A stretch of DNA of 6,323 nucleotides from Treponema sp. (lineage in GTDB: Bacteria; Spirochaetota; Spirochaetia; Treponematales; Breznakiellaceae), in contig JAITFA010000136.1 of NCBI GenBank assembly GCA_031281685.1, forward strand, positions 1 through 6,323, read 5' to 3'. A model generated the notes under the pieces. It saw only the letters and a program-made list of their open reading frames with translations, was not told the DNA's origin and did no database searches. Below, piece after piece: positions 6,202 to 6,323 of this stretch (its first letter is position 1; every line of letters begins with the position of its first letter). The position numbers were made by a program, and so were the translations under genes.

Positions 6202-6318
6202 ATGAATCGAGAAGAACGCCATAAGGCGGCTTACAGTCTAACTTCTCAAAAAGTGCTGTATAACAGCGACATACAGCTTGTTGTGAATAAATTTACCCCC
6301 CCCCCCCCCCCCCAATAG
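6202..6318 (+). CDS. Possible leaderless, phase-variable reading frame (start of a gene continuing off the window)
   Basis: The only ATG after the promoter is at 6202, which is also the predicted first transcribed base, and no Shine-Dalgarno sequence precedes it. If translated the gene would be leaderless. The frame (MNREERHKAAYSLTSQKVLY and on) enters the poly-C tract at codon 32, reads Thr and five Pro, then Gln and a TAG at 6316-6318, 38 residues in all. With one C fewer or one more, the frame passes the tract and stays open to the last base of the window. No family is recognised. It may instead be an untranslated leader or a small RNA. Confidence 0.35.
   Translation: MNREERHKAAYSLTSQKVLYNSDIQLVVNKFTPPPPPQ
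6255..6277. repeat. 7-bp inverted repeat just upstream of the poly-C tract
   Basis: GCTGTAT (6255-6261) and ATACAGC (6271-6277) form a perfect dyad around a nine-base loop, 18 bases before the C run. In RNA it would make a modest hairpin about 55 bases from the predicted start; in DNA it could be an operator or a structure that slows polymerases near the tract. Confidence 0.4.
6296..6313 (+). repeat. Homopolymeric C tract of 18 bases
   Basis: Eighteen consecutive C residues, ten bases from the window end, in a region that is otherwise A/T-rich. Such tracts are highly prone to slipped-strand mispairing and in several bacteria, including Treponema, switch gene expression or reading frame. Length as given may be imprecise because homopolymers are also hard to sequence. 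Confidence 0.97.
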
Positions 6319-6323
6319 CGTTA

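Noticed and set aside
6085..6318. 77-codon frame starting with TTG at 6085
   Set aside because: It starts in the terminator and crosses the promoter, so it cannot be translated from that promoter's transcript; only the part from ATG 6202 is considered.
1..6323. CRISPR array, insertion sequence, prophage or attachment site
   Set aside because: No regularly spaced repeats, no transposase or integrase motifs, and no duplicated tRNA 3' end within the window.

Overview
The window has a moderate base composition (about half G+C by eye) and looks like a chromosomal segment of a spirochete. The best guess is a free-living or gut Treponema-type organism. That guess rests on the gene mix (a complete-type aspartokinase-homoserine dehydrogenase, a galactokinase-like kinase next to TPR and secreted TPR/NHL/von Willebrand-like proteins) and on a long homopolymeric C tract. 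No 16S or other marker gene is present, so the taxonomy is inference.

Layout. Positions 1-1424 (minus strand) hold the first 474 codons of a ThrA-type bifunctional aspartokinase / homoserine dehydrogenase, cut by the window edge exactly where its NAD(P)-binding domain begins. It does not appear as a closed reading frame because its stop codon lies outside the window. Upstream and divergent is an elongator-type tRNA-Met(CAT) gene (1495-1567), with its own promoter and a strong intrinsic terminator (1620-1650). Positions 1651-2003 are non-coding and contain a possible promoter and several inverted and direct repeats.

Positions 2004-5935 are a tight three-gene plus-strand operon: a divergent galactokinase-family GHMP kinase, a cytoplasmic protein made almost entirely of TPR repeats (start corrected to 3196 by its Shine-Dalgarno sequence), and a large exported protein with TPR, a six-blade NHL-type propeller and a degenerate von Willebrand A-like domain. 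A tiny ORF with a good ribosome-binding site follows (5941-6021). Its frame stays open after an amber stop for 18 more codons, ending inside a weak terminator hairpin (6066-6086).

The last 160 bases hold a near-consensus sigma70 promoter (6167-6195) with an A/T-rich upstream element. The only ATG downstream sits almost exactly at the predicted transcription start, and its reading frame runs into 18 consecutive C residues. As drawn the frame closes directly after the tract, but one C more or fewer would keep it open to the window end. This is the classic architecture of a phase-variable gene and is the most interesting feature here, although it may also mark a sequencing or assembly boundary.

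How the genes relate: the thrA-like gene serves threonine/methionine/isoleucine synthesis, and its neighbour decodes Met. The kinase-TPR-NHL/VWA operon joins a cytoplasmic small-molecule kinase with scaffold-type proteins, and its shared function is not known from sequence.
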